Below are positions 1 to 12,472 of a DNA stretch of 64,000 nt, piece after piece. Within the stretch, counting starts at the first letter, position 1; each line of letters opens with the position of its first letter. Origin of the DNA: Alternaria dauci (Eukaryota > Ascomycota > Dothideomycetes > Pleosporales > Pleosporaceae). The position numbers and the translations under genes were made by a program. Location: the NCBI RefSeq assembly GCF_042100115.1, contig NC_091279.1, forward strand, positions 2,480,001 to 2,544,000. Direction: 5' to 3'. The notes beneath the pieces are model-generated. The model saw nothing but the letters and a program-made list of their open reading frames with translations. It did not search any database and was not told where the DNA came from.

Positions 1-892
1 CGTTAGCTAGCCAGGTAGCACGTAGCTAGCTCGCTGGGTATGCCGCGCGAATGATGTGCAGGGTTCTTGTTCGGAGCGGAGGCAAGCCTTGTCTTGTCTC
101 TTCACATGACGATGGCAGAGGTGCCCTGTGCGCGAATGCATGCACGCTAGCTGTCACCGTGCATACGCGTTGTCCCGTTCATTCCGGCGGGTCGCACGAA
201 TGGGTACGGAGATGAGATGGAGATGGAATCGTGGTATTGGGGAGATGCGAGTCAACATGTACGTTTTTGCAAAGCGGCAAGACACTCACTCACTTGCGTC
301 GATTCTCAAGGATACAGTTGCAGCGATCGAGTATTGTTAGTCCCGCAGACGCAGATAAGCAAAAGGCGCCTCTTGTTTCCGTTGACTAGTCAAACGGTAG
401 TGAGCAACAAGTCGTCATCGAAGAATCTCGAAGCCGCAACTCTAAAAGTCTTGTTTCGAAGTTCCATGAGACTGTCTTGTCGTGAGGAGTATTATCAACT
501 GCCAAGTAACCTGATGCAAATGTTCAAGAACAGAGACAACGCATCATCTCACCTGATCACATCACACACTCACAGAACACCCTCGAAGCAGCAAGACGAA
601 ACACCTTCATGGAGTTTTTCACGAATACCCATTTTTGAGCTATGTTATACACCATCAAGTAACCTCGATGTCCCCATAAAGAGTAAAATCGAAAATAAAC
701 CTCCTATGTGCAATGCCCTCTCTGCAAAAGAAGTCATGCCCGTCGCCACGAACCCCTAGAACGCAACGCGTTCTCCTTATGCTTTTGTAATACCCTCGAC
801 TCCTTGCTCACACATCGCACCCTCCAACTCAGCTGGGGGACCACCACCTTCTCATACCGAATCCCCTTCAATCTAAACACGTTGCCTCGCTC
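1..892. other. intergenic left edge; 3' flank of CBP80
   Basis: No convincing gene is seen. Overlapping frames of 60-180 codons exist but show no recognisable domain, signal peptide or matched splice sites. The part next to 893 is presumably the 3' UTR of the cap-binding protein gene. Confidence 0.6.
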
Positions 893-3798
893 CTAAGCAA
901 GACTCATCTGCGCCTCGCCATTAGTAGCCTCAGCCACACCATCACCATCGTGCTCCATGCTCTCAGCAATGACATCCGGCTCCGCAGCCAGCAGACGAAT
1001 GCGCGCCTCGACCGCCTCCTCGCCCACAACAGACTCTTCGACCTGCGCCTTGCGGATAAAGACCGTGTGCCAGCGCTTACCCCACGCCTTGATGAGCTCA
1101 ACCTCCTCTTCCGTGAGCGCGCCGCTCGACGACTTCTCAACAAGCGTATCCGCCGAGCCCTCCGCCACGCCACGCATAGAGTCTTCAATGTACTTGAACA
1201 GCTCGCGCGCATTATCACGGTCCTTGGCCAGCGTCGCCTCGACCATCTCAATCTGTTCCTGAGGAAGGCCCTTCTGGAGACGTGCGGATGCGATTTGGCG
1301 ATTGCGGTTGGTAACCTTGGCGACGGTATTGCTGACCATTTCAAACACCCAGCTCTCTGTTAGAGCCTCGCCGGCTCCCATGTGGCTGCCAAAGACCCAC
1401 TGGACGACAGTCATCGGCGCAAGAATCGTATAGTTGAGCAGAATGTCGATGATGCGGACAGCAACACCGGGCTGGTCTTTCCAGTACTCGACGACGCTGG
1501 CAACAATCTGGCGGCGCGCGACTTCATTCTGTGAGAGCTCGAGCAGGCGGTCCTTGCCGCGTTCGATGCAGGACAGAACGTGAGAGAGTGACTTGGCTCC
1601 CAGTCGGCAGATGGCGGTGACGAAGGCATCGGTCGAGGGTACGAGAACCTCAGTGACGCCCTGTTCGAGCGCCTTCTCGTGAATCGTGTTAATGGTGACT
1701 TGAATCTCCTCAGCTGTAGCCTTCTTCCTTAGTTGACTGAGAATCATCTGGCCTTCGGCAGCATAGGGCGTTTCTGGAGGCGCTGTTAGTAACAATCAAT
1801 TCCAGATGCAAAGCATACATACGAGGGTTGTCGTATTTGAAGTCAGGACTGTTGTCCGCGTCCAGGCGCTCGGGAATCAAAGAATGCATCGGCTCTGGCA
1901 GCGTTGATCGAATGCGCTTCGCAAAGGACAGACGTATCTCCTTGTCCAGGGTCGCCAGGATGAAAGCTTTCTTGGGATGCAAGTTCGAGAGCTCAAGATC
2001 CTCCAGCCATTCCGTCCATCTCCACCTAAATTCAAAGTTGCTGAGATGGTGCGAGAACCAGTCGAGGAATCGGTAGCCTAGCTCCAGATCCATCATAGAC
2101 AGGTTCTTGTAGATGGTACGGATGGCACGTCCAAGGGAAGGGGCGATAGCAGCGGGTGCGACCTTACAGCACTGTGTGATGAGCGAATGGTAGTAGACGA
2201 GCTTGTGTTCTGCGCTGGGCAGCTTGAACAGCTGCGAAAAGATGGCGTCGATGATCATGTCCTCCGACTTGTACTGGACCTTGTCGCCAACCAGCTCGCG
2301 GAACTTGTCAAAAGGTGAGCCGCGCTTAGCGAAGATGTCGACTGACCAGTAGCAATCGACATCTACAAGGAATTTGGCAACCATTTCGCGGTTAAAGTCG
2401 AGTTGGTTGATGGTGTCGACGATGGCATCCCGAACGAGCGATGATGCAATGTCGGTGGTCTTGGGCACGGTGTCAACTTCCTGGTCGGCGAACAGGGAAA
2501 AGTATGCCTCTGGGAAAACGGGCCGCGGGCCAGGGTTGACAGGCGACGGGATGGTGAAAGTGGGGAAGGCGTGAGTCTGAGGGGCCGTGGGCAGAGCGTC
2601 GTCCTCGGTGTTCATCCTGCGCAGAGCGTCCTTGTCGATACGTGGAATGCACCTCAGTTCAAAGCCAGACTCGGCCTCGGCTGACAGCTGTGCTTGGAGA
2701 AGGCCAATGACGCTGTGGTGGTCGACCGGCTTTGACTCGAAATCGCCGACGTACGAGTGGATGAGGCTCTCGATGGGAACCGCGTTGCTTGCTACTATGC
2801 CAGTATTCTTGAGTAGTTGTTGTGCTTGCTCGTGGAAACGCTCTCCTCCCGCGACGATGGCGTAAGGGATGGTGAGAAGAATGATCTTGACCAGCTCGAT
2901 ACCGACAACCTAATAATGTCAGTGGGTGTGATAGTTGAACGCAGGTAGCTCTTACATCGTTCTCGTTGGCACTCTGGAGATCAACGACTGTGTCGAAGAG
3001 CTGTCCGAGGAAAGTAAAGACACCGTCGTCCTCGTAGAGCGACTGCAGGCAAGCGAAGAACCTCAGAAGCAACTTGAATTCTTTCCACTCGCCAGCGTTC
3101 AGCGCTTCCTGTGCCCGGTCTCCGACGCGCTTCATGGCCTCGATTGTGATTTGTGAGTTGACGTCGTTGGCGTAGTAGGCGACGGCTGCGACGAATGGGA
3201 TCTTGAAGGGCTGCTCGATGATACTACAACAGTCAGTAAGATGACAGTTAAGGCAAGACTGATCGTGCTTACAGCTGGACAAACACATCGAAGAAGTCGG
3301 AGCGAAGACGCTCGTCTTCAAAGTGCTCTCCAAAGAACTTTGCGATCTCGATAGCCTCGTCCTGTGGTAGCTTGGTGGAGCTGGCAATGTTCAAGAGCAG
3401 TCTACGCAGCTTGGGGAATGGCGGCTCTTCGTATCGGCGACGGGGACCATCGTCGTTGCGGCGGCGCTGGGGTCCGCGACGGTCGTCACCACGGTAGTGA
3501 TTGTCGTTGTCATCTGCGGGACACTGTGAGTATCGTAGAAATAGGTAGCTGAGAACGCCCAAAAGCAGAACAATGAAGGCGTATTGCATATCCATATTGG
3601 GAGACATGGTAGCGATGGAATGAATAAGTCGTCCACACCACATGTGCAGCTTGCGCAAACGTCGGGGGGAAAGATGGATATGTACTCACCATCACGACGA
3701 CGCTTGTTGTTTCCTCGATAGTTTCCACGGTCGCGCCTGTCGTCACGTCGGTCCTCGCGCCTATCCTCGCGTTCTTCCTTGAAGTCTGCGTCCGCCAT
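893..3798 (-). CDS. cbc1: nuclear cap-binding complex large subunit (CBP80)
   Basis: Five-exon gene: 3798-3690, 3513-3273, 3223-2956, 2909-1823, 1782-893, giving 864 residues. All junctions keep frame and use GT..AG, the last with a TTACTAAC branch site. The product binds the 5' cap of nuclear RNA polymerase II transcripts together with CBP20 and acts in splicing, export and turnover; it is built of MIF4G-like helical domains. The N-terminus is a basic/acidic Arg-Asp-rich tract (MADADFKEERED...), then EEPPFPKLRRLLLNIA starts the helical core, as in fungal CBP80. The start at 3798 was chosen because MAD followed by an R/D-rich tail is typical of fungal homologues. The frame stays open a further 183 codons upstream, so a longer N-terminus is possible. 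Length fits the family (about 790-860). Assignment is by recognised sequence pattern. Confidence 0.9.
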
Positions 3799-5326
3799 GT
3801 CCGCGACCAAGATTGCGCGTGCCGTTTCTTCTAGCGTTTCTGGAGAATGTTCCTTCTGATGCGATGGGAGCCAAGCACGGTCGGCGCGAGAGTCGTCGCC
3901 GTCGTAGATTATGGGCCTACGCGGTGAATTAAAATGACCACGTCGGTGTTCAAATGCGCGGTTTCGGAATGGGGCGGTTCGATTGCGATGTGGGCGGATG
4001 GTTCGCGATAGTGAATCGTCGAGTTGGCGCGGAAGTCGCTCTTGAGCTTGCGTATCGAAAGGGTTAGCGGCTTCCGCGCCCGTAGCTTGGCGCTCGGTCC
4101 ATGTACCCTCCACGTCGACGTCCATCGACGAATTATTGAAAGGGAGGACGTCCCGGACTGCATCTTGCTGTGTTTGTTCCTCGCTCGAGGTGAGCATAGC
4201 TACCTGATCTGGTGAGATGAACGCAGTGTCCATCACGAAGTAATTCTCTTGTTTTTGTTCGTAGCTTGTCTTATGCTGACCATCACTTGGTGGCGTGATT
4301 GACAAGTCGATGGTGTAGTATCTTGTAGGAAGGTTGCTTATAAGCATATGGAGTACATTCCATATACAAGACGTCCAGAGGTCATATCACCCAGGTAAAC
4401 CACAAGTAAAGGCACACCGCATACAACGATAGAGCTACGTAGGCCGTGTCGGACGCAAAGGCACAAGGTGAGAGACAAAATCCAACATCTTCACATGTCG
4501 ATCAGGGCTATAGAGTTTCTTGCAACTTTGGACATCGCAGCCGTCAAGAATATATATCACTTCCATCACGCAAATGCGTCACTCGGATATCACATCTCAG
4601 TAGCATCAAGGAACATGAAAGAAGTCTCCGTTCTAGAAGGTATGCTGAGAGATGGGCGAATGTCATCATGGTCATCGTCCAGTAGACATTCGTTCCGCTG
4701 CAAAAGCGCAGTGCCTTGCTCTAGTGCTTGCCAGGCTGGCCATCCTTTGATCAGCCTCCATGGTCCCCATTACAGGAATAGCATTTCCCAAGTTCATAAA
4801 AGCTTCATCGCCCGATGCGCAGCCCGCCGAACTCGTCTCGAACACAAAAGAAAACTCCCGCATGCAACCCAGGTGACGCATCGTAACCACTGTTGAGGCG
4901 TCGGAAGTCGCATCAGTGAACCCCTCTCCCGGTATCCCATACTCAGTGCATGTCCGAATTTTGCCCATTCCCCATTTCCACCATAGTTGCAACCTTTTGC
5001 GCCCATTCGTCATTTCAAAAGGGGATCGAGGAACATCATTTGCGGTGCCGGTCCATGATCATTTCGCCTAAACGGGGAGGCCATTGGCCACCAAAAGAAA
5101 AGCAAGCCAGGTCATTCTTTAGAAAGGTGAATGTCGGTATCATTTCAGACGCGCTGAGATAAAGCAGGAAAGGGTGTGCTCCTCGTAGTATACACCTGAC
5201 AAAACCGACGCCCATATGAGACTCCATTTTGCATCTCTCCGGACGGAAAAGCTTTGTGCTTAGGCCCAAAGAGGATCAGAAGCCGCCGCATAAATGAATG
5301 GTATCGTTTCGTGTGATAGCCGGGGC
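3799..5326. other. CBP80 upstream region and GSK-3 3' flank
   Basis: About 1.5 kb between two minus-strand genes. The part 3799-4347 is open in frame with CBP80 on the minus strand, with an internal ATG at 4233. The rest (4350-5326) holds only short unrelated frames, and I see no gene there. Confidence 0.55.
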
Positions 5327-6840
5327 TTAATCTAGCCTCGCTAACATCTGATCCCGCGTTAATGGCTTGAAGTTCGGCGATTCGAAGTCGAGGCCACGTG
5401 CGGCCAGTGTCGCGCGCATGTGCTGCGGTACCAGCTGGTTGTTGAGGTGGGGAGCAATGGAAAGTTCTGCACTAGTTAGACTCTGTGCCCGCCGCGGGTT
5501 TGATCAGACTTACCGTGGTGAGTAAAGTTGTACAGCTCGGGCAGATCACGAGTCGCTCCGTTGGGGTGACGCGAGTCTGGCAGGCGTGTGCTTGGATCCC
5601 TCAACTCATCGAAAAAGGGGTGTACCATGGCATCGATAGCGGAAAGACGCTGGGTAGGCGTGTATTCGAGCAGCTTGGAGATCAGATCGATCGCGTTGGG
5701 ATCCGCCTTTCGGAACACCTGGACAATGTAAGTAAACGTACGCAGTGGCTGGCAAGAAACTGCTCCACATACCTTACTGAACGGATGAGGCTTAATCTGC
5801 GGGAATTTGTGCTCCATGTAGTTGGGGTTCATGGTGCGGATCTGGTCTCGAGTGGGCGTTCCCAGGACCTTGATGATCTCAACGAGCTGGTCGATACCCG
5901 ACTCGCCTGGGAACAACGGCTGTCCGAGCATCAGCTCCGCCATGACGCAACCTGTGGACCACACATCTGCAGAAAAATTAGCACTGGCTACCTTCAATTA
6001 CACCGCATACAACATACCGATCTTGGTGGTGTAGTTTGTGGCTCCAAAAATCAGCTCAGGCGCACGGTAGTACCTGGAGCAGATGTAGGACACGTTGGGC
6101 TCGTTCTCTACCAGAATCTTGGCGCTTCCGAAATCGCACAGCTTCAGGACTCCAGTTGAAGGGTCTAGCAGCAGATTTTGGGGCTTAATGTCCCTGTGGC
6201 AGATGCCCTGCGAGTGAATGTAGGCGAGCGAGCGGAAGAGCTGGTAGATGTACAGCTTGACTTCGAGGATGGGCATAACCGACTTCATCTTGTTGAAGTA
6301 GCGCGAAGCACGGTACACGGTCTCAGGAACGAACTCGAGCACGAGATTTAGGTACACCTCGTCTTTCTGTGGCTGAAACGGTTAGCTACACGAAATGCAC
6401 GCACGCGCTTGCTTGTAGATACGTACCCGCTCGCCGTTGTTGTAGAAGAAGGCCTTGAGCTCGACAATGTTGGGATGTCGGACAATGCGCATGATCTGGA
6501 GTTCGCGGTTCTGTTGGGAGGGTCAGCTGAGGCTGTGTGTTCTGGCGTGTGTTGCGCAAACGCACCTTGAAGCGCTTGTCTTGCAGGACACGCTTGATGG
6601 CCGCATCTTCACCACTGGGCGACAGCTTCGTCTGGAAGACTACGCCGAAAGAGCCGTTGCCGACAATCTTGCATTGCGTGTATGCGAGGTCCTTGTAGTC
6701 GCCGGTCAGGCCGTCCTGAACCTTTTCGCGGATAACTTCTGCGGGGGTGTGAGCATGACATCAATTACGCGGCGGGTGCACGGGGGAGACTTACCACCCA
6801 TTCTTAGCGATGAGAAGGCCGATGGCCGGTTCTGGCTCAT
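5327..6840 (-). CDS. gsk3: glycogen synthase kinase 3 (GSK-3/shaggy) Ser/Thr kinase
   Basis: Seven exons: 6840-6795, 6738-6566, 6510-6427, 6366-6018, 5966-5773, 5718-5514, 5466-5327; 396 residues, the usual size for fungal GSK-3. The product is a cytosolic/nuclear CMGC kinase of stress, development and Wnt/PKA-type signalling. Seen in order: glycine loop [15 protein letters not shown] with the ATP lysine, [10 protein letters not shown] catalytic loop, CDFGSAK, then the GSK-3-specific activation loop [13 protein letters not shown] with the regulatory tyrosine, and [20 protein letters not shown] of the CMGC insert. The C-terminus ends [10 protein letters not shown]. The start [15 protein letters not shown] is followed 46 nt later by the first intron. 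All junctions are GT..AG and in phase. It may share the region with CBP80 but not a promoter, since both point left. Confidence 0.95.
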
Positions 6841-9800
6841 TGTTTGGGGTTATGCGTGAGGGAGGGGGTCCGCAGGCGATGCGCGGATGGCTGGTGGGGA
6901 GTTTGCGGGCGAGTTGGGGGCAGGGGAGTGTGTGCAAGCGTCGAGTTTGGCGGAGCAGAGGCGGAGTGTTGTGGATAGAGTTGTAGGCGCGAGGTCGAGT
7001 GTCAAGAGGGCGTGGTCCCGCGTGCCGTCTGTGCAGTACCAGGTGACGCTTGTTGTGGCTGACGGAGCTAAGGAACAAGGAAGGCGCAGGTGGACCCCTC
7101 AGCAACAGTGGTCGGGCAGAGGTGACAGCAGGAGGGGGGAAGGGGAGGGTGAAGGATAATTGACGGCGGAGAGGGAGAGCTTGTAAAGGTGCGAGGAAAG
7201 GCGACGATGGGGTTGAGTGACGGCAGTGCTGGGGATTAAGGGCGGGGCACTGCTAGTGCGAAATTGGGTGCCAACGTGATCAGAAGGCCTGCAATTCACC
7301 TACTTGTCAGCGCAGGCCAGTCGAGCGGCGTCTAACGCTGGCAGGCCTGGGAGCGTACAGCAATAGCTCGGTGCAGGAATTATGGACCTGCAGCAGGTGG
7401 GCGGGATTTGGGATGCAGAGGATGGACGTTCGTGGAGCCCTGGTAGGAGGTACACAGGGCTGGTGGTGTATTGCGGAGGCAGGAGCCTGCGGATCGTTCT
7501 TTCTTGAAACAGAAGCGTCAGCAGTCGCGGCTTCCCTTCTTGCACGCACACGCACGCTCTCACACACGACACCACCAGGGTGTTTACGAGAGCTGGCCCA
7601 GCCAGGCTCTACAAGACAACACGGCGAACATTCAACATGACCATTGCGTCTGCAGCTGCGGACGCCGGCCTGCACGTGAGGCATCAGATTTCTTCCCAGC
7701 ACGCCGTCATGCCGCCTGAAATGAGGTGCATCCACTTGCTCGCTGGCGCGTGGCTGAGACGCACTCCAATCATCGCTGGAGCTTGCCATGCTTATACCAA
7801 CCTGGCAGTACGAGCACCGAATGCCGCGCCCGCGATAGGTTGTGCGCGCGCTGATTAGTGAGTAGCTGCCTCTGATGCTCCGTTTGACCTGCGACCACCG
7901 TTCCCATTGAGACGTTGGCAGCCCATTGAGGCCGTTACCATGGCCTGAGCAAAACCCTATCCACCGGGCCCACGACGCCTCTAGCGAGCGTCCCTCAACA
8001 CGCCGCGAATGCTCGACAAACGTCAGCCAATTCCATGCTGCGGATGTCTGGGCGCCCGCGGCAGCAATTTCATGCAGCACGCAGTTCGAGCAACCACAAC
8101 CTTGTCTCTGTTTGCACCACCGCCCGTCAATCAAAGCCGCCGCCGCCGCACATTCGACGACGACGTACTACGACACTCGCCAGAGTACAGGGGTCGGTAG
8201 CCGCAAAAAGTCTTCCGACTGGCGTTGGAGAGGCTGAAGTGCGACTCAACAACATGTCTTTTTTCCAAATCTCTGCCCTCTCACCCTTGCAGCCTGCAGC
8301 AAAACCAAAAATCCCTCTGCCGCCTCGTTTTGCTGCAGCATCCAGCGCATCGTCATTATTGTCGAGGCCCCGGCCACGCCCTCGTGGCCTGCAGCTCCAC
8401 TTGGAGGGCAGCTGATGTTCTCTCACGCCCTGGTCCTGGCGCCCCCCTCTTCGTCTACAGCCGAATGTCCGGGCGACCCAGAGGCGTGGCGTGTTATTGT
8501 GGTGCATATCCTCTCACAGCCGCCCAGCCCATAACCTCGCCATGCCATTCTCGTCTCGTCAAGTGCCACTCCACCGTTTGTGCCCCTTCCATCTTGACCG
8601 GCCGCTGCAACAGGCGGAAGCGGTCCAAATCATCGACACCGCTGTCCGAGCATGTCAAGGGCCCACTGCCTGGTGTGAACCACTGCTCGGTGCGGGTTGC
8701 ACATACCCCCCGTAGACCCAAATGGGCGACACTTGCAGGAACCGACATCGTTGCAGACTATTCATGACGCTTGTGTTCCCCTCTTCGCCATTCCCGCACT
8801 TGGTGCTGCAAGGCACGTGCAAGTCGCGCGCGTAACATGGTCCAGACGCGTCAACAGCCATGCCTCCGGTGTGAATTGGCATCACGACCATGTCTGCTGC
8901 AGCCTACTGAGACTGATCGGGCTGAAACAATTACTATGGATTTTGCATTTGGCGCTTGCTGTGTGGGTAAGCTAGTCGAGCTACACCATCGATGCCCGAC
9001 TGGCCGCTCATACGTCAACCTGCAGTGAGCATTGCCGTTCGGAAATCCGACCCACCCTATTGGCTTTCATCATGTGACTGCAAGCATCGCGAGGACGATA
9101 TGCCCAGCCGCTGCAGACGGCTGCATATCCTTTACCATAGCCATGAGACCCACCAGCACCGTCATTACTAGGACTATCCTACTACCGACGGCCTGGATCT
9201 CGTCCTAGTGTGAACTGGGTCACGAGTATGCTGTTCCTTTATTCTGTCACTCTTGACCTTTTGTCCAGACCCATCACTATCCCATCGTCCCCGATAGAGG
9301 AAATGTATTGTAGACCGTGGTGGATCGTAGATGGCGAAGCCCCTGGAGCACTACATTGGTGCGCCGCAACCTTGTGCGACGAAGCCTCCCGCTGTCTTAG
9401 ATCTGGTGGCGGGAGTTATACGTAAAGTGGCGATCAATAAAACGCAAATCTAGATCCCTGCGCCTCATCCGCTTGTTGACACTTAGGTAAGAGACGGTCC
9501 AAGAGACGCCGATATTTGCTTCGTTCTACTTCAAGCAACGCACGCATACATACTTCAGCCCTACGGAGTACCCGGCCTCTTGTCACACTCAACGACCGGA
9601 CTATACCGACCCGCCTATGCTGTCGAACATTCGGAGATTTCCTTCCTGATAGCGCACTTTCATGCAGCACGGAATTAGCATGCTCCATTTTAATAAAGGC
9701 AAAGGATGCACGGTGGTTGTACCACAGTCCATGTAGAGCTACCGACATCGGCCGGAGCGCTTGCGACGCGTATCTACAGCTGTCACGTCGGAATGCGTAG

Positions 9801-10603
9801 CAGTGCAGCTTGGTGTCGTGGTTACATTGTGTCGACTCGGATGGGAGCATGAGATGTGTGCGCTGAACCGTGACAGAGCCAGCAACTCAGCAGCTTCCCG
9901 CACGGATGATACCTGTCTGTCAACGATCAAGTACTTGTACGACTGGAATGGGCTTCTCCGGTGCCATCATACGCCACAGCCAATCGTGGCAACACCTTCT
10001 GATGCATCACGGTCAGCCTTTACAGCAGAGCCTCAGAGTTATGATATGGTAATGCACACCGCTCATCAAAGCCACGATCTCTCACCGTCCTCCCGTCAGT
10101 AGTTCCAGCCATCATCGCTCGTGTTCCAGCTGTAACAACCAGAACGCAGTCTGGGCGCTCTTGTCATCGAGAACAGGTACACAGAACACTTCGCTCCATG
10201 TTCCACAATCTTTTGCGTTCAATCCCGCCCATAACGAGGAGTCCTTCCGCAGCCTGACCCGGCGAAGAGGGCTAAGTAACGTTTCAGCCTCGCGTTGTAT
10301 GTTACCGTCACTGATTTATGTCACCGACATTTAGAGACTCAACATTGTGGCTTTGACCTCGCTTGTGGATGCTCAATTCGGTCTGGATTTTTTTTTTTTT
10401 TCAGCAAACACTGGTAGCATGGATCATCTCTTCGGGTTGGCTCTGGTTACGTTTTAACTAATGGTCACCCAACATCGTCCCCATGGGATAATAGTATTCA
10501 TGTGAGCCACAGTATACTGGCCGTAATCAAGACAACGCAGAAGAGGAGACAGAAACTCTGCAATCTCTGTTTTGCTCGGTCCCTTGTATCAATTCTCCAC
10601 TGA
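6841..10603. other. 3.7-kb gene-free stretch upstream of GSK-3
   Basis: GC-rich DNA with many overlapping frames on both strands (the longest is 275 codons at 8134-7307, minus). None has a domain, signal peptide or consistent exon structure that I recognise. It presumably holds the GSK-3 promoter and 5' leader near 6841-7300 and the 3' flank of the F-box-like gene. A run of 15 or so T lies near 10387. No tRNA or clear repeat was found. Confidence 0.5.
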
Positions 10604-11884
10604 TCAAACCCAAAACGAGTCAAGATCCAGGAATTCCTCATCCACCAAACGTTTTTCCAGCACCTCGTCACTGGCCACCTGCCTTCCCCTTCCTTCTTGC
10701 AGGCAATCCTCAAGAAACTCCTTGCAAAGAAATCCGTGTGGTTGACCAGTAAATCTATGTAGATCTTCAGGCCAAAAGAAGCGATGCTCAATCATCTCTT
10801 CGCCCACGCGCAGCTGCACTATGTCGCGTATGCTTAAAGTCTCCCAACCGGGGACTTGAAAGACCATGCTCTCTTCGTACTCGGGATCCTCAAAGTTTCT
10901 GTGTTGATTAGTGTAGAGCCTTTCTCCGCCCCTGTAAACATAAGGTGTAAAGTCAAAGGGTTGGGTTGGGGTGCGTGCTTTATGAGAATGGCCATCTTCG
11001 TGGGCGTAAGAATGTCGATACCGGCGGTAGGCGGAAAGCACATGCCTACGCTGGTCGTAGAAGTGATTACTCAAGTGGTAGTGTATAGCTGATTTCCTCA
11101 GTTCTAGACTCATCCCCTCTTCCAACGACGGCACGAAGACCTCGAGAAGTTTATCCCGGAACGTCCGCAGAACCATCTCCTCGGTGAAGAGCCGGGTAAA
11201 GAGGGCTTTCCAATCAAACGACAATTCCCAAGGCCACGTATCAACATTGATTGACAAATCGGGAATGACAATGTCGTTCCTCATGCCGCCTCTTATGTAG
11301 CCCTTGTTGAGCGTGCCTTCGCCGAACCGCACAATCACGTTCCAATCGGATTGCTCCCATGGGTGTCTCTCGTTTGATTTTCTGACTTTTTCAAGCCAAC
11401 CTTGGGGCAGGTCTGATAGATGAACATCCCACAACTCTCCAAAGGTTACAATGTCTGTATCCTCATGCTTTTCGTCAAGCTTCTGGTCACATACTGAAAA
11501 TGACGCATTCGCACGGGACATTGAACGTATGTATGGCCATAAGCAGCACGTGCATTTCAACAACGGCAAGAAAGCTGTTGGCAAAGCTATTTGCGTGTGT
11601 GCTCGGAAAGCGCTGGGGCGGGGTCTCTCTCGACGGGCACGGGTGCAAGGTTGTCTACGTGCTTGGAATTCGGCTGACGGAGGTGATGTACGATATTTAC
11701 CAATTTGGAACGACAGCTTGGGGACCCAGAAGCCGAGGAAGTGCTGCTCGAGATGTGCTTTGTGGTGGCGCGTTATGTGGCGTAGGTGTGTCCATTGGTA
11801 GGCTGGGTCATTATCGTAAAGGGCAATGAGCGATGAGATGATGTGATCAATGAGCTCGCGGGGTAGTGCGGGGAGCTGCGACAT
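10604..11884 (-). CDS. F-box-like hypothetical protein
   Basis: A single open frame of 426 residues, starting MSQLPALPRELIDHIISSL. The N-terminal 50 residues look like an F-box (LPxELxxxIxxxL, then WTHLRHITRHHKAHLEQHF). F-box proteins recruit substrates to SCF ubiquitin ligases through Skp1. The rest matches a lineage-specific fungal family only in style: acidic and tryptophan-rich, ending DEEFLDLDSFWV, with no leucine-rich or WD repeats. The segment around residues 60-125 (about 11500-11700) is unlike its surroundings, basic and low in acidic residues, so an intron or frame error there is possible; no clear GT..AG pair stood out. Function is inferred from the F-box only. Confidence 0.6.
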   Translation of the reverse strand: MSQLPALPRELIDHIISSLIALYDNDPAYQWTHLRHITRHHKAHLEQHFLGFWVPKLSFQIGKYRTSPPSAEFQARRQPCTRARRERPRPSAFRAHTQIALPTAFLPLLKCTCCLWPYIRSMSRANASFSVCDQKLDEKHEDTDIVTFGELWDVHLSDLPQGWLEKVRKSNERHPWEQSDWNVIVRFGEGTLNKGYIRGGMRNDIVIPDLSINVDTWPWELSFDWKALFTRLFTEEMVLRTFRDKLLEVFVPSLEEGMSLELRKSAIHYHLSNHFYDQRRHVLSAYRRYRHSYAHEDGHSHKARTPTQPFDFTPYVYRGGERLYTNQHRNFEDPEYEESMVFQVPGWETLSIRDIVQLRVGEEMIEHRFFWPEDLHRFTGQPHGFLCKEFLEDCLQEGRGRQVASDEVLEKRLVDEEFLDLDSFWV

Positions 11885-12472
11885 TGGTGGTGATTACGAA
11901 TTGAAGGTTTTGGTGAACAAGCTGAAACGTACTCAGTTGCTCCTGAGGTCGACTGGGTGCCTTATGAGGACTGACACGATGGTGAGCTAGTCCCATGGAG
12001 GCTGTGCAAACATCGGTATTCTGGAATACGGATCGTACGATTGTGCAGCGCTTCTATGAGCATATCGAACGATCTTGTTAACACATATTCAGGGTCTCCA
12101 CGTCCCGTTGTGGGGGTGAACAAAGCGCGCCACGCGTAACGGTGGCGTCGCGTTCACAGCGCACCATCGTCTCGTACAACCGCATTACCTACAACATTAT
12201 CATTCATCAATACCTCGGCCAACAACTTGTTCCTGTAGAGTGCCTTTTCCATCAGCTAAACATCTCGCCTCTGTGTGGTGTGAGAATGGTTGATTGCAAC
12301 GGCTAATGCGGAGTTGTTCCAGATCGTACCTCGGCAACTCTTTAGCTTCCCAACGTCAATGACCGAAGCAGTACCCATGAACGACTCCTCTCCGCGTCTT
12401 TTATTAAACTACCCCGGATTTTCCTCCTGAACTATCATCCACACCTCATCCTACCTCCTACAGACCGCAATC
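11885..12472. other. divergent intergenic region (F-box-like / acyl-CoA dehydrogenase)
   Basis: A 588-bp spacer between two divergent start codons, presumably containing both promoters. A C/T-rich tract (around 12400-12470) precedes the plus-strand ATG, as is common in filamentous fungi. No other feature is seen. Confidence 0.5.

Noticed and set aside
7307..8134. 275-codon minus-strand frame upstream of GSK-3
   Set aside because: Trp/Arg/Cys-rich composition, no domain, overlapped by several equally long frames on both strands; looks like chance in GC-rich DNA.
8225..8767. 180-codon plus-strand frame
   Set aside because: No signal peptide, domain or splice support; Pro/His/Cys-rich as in non-coding GC-rich DNA.
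9434..9850. 138-codon minus-strand frame
   Set aside because: Arg/Cys/Ser composition without any family resemblance; opposing frames of similar length.
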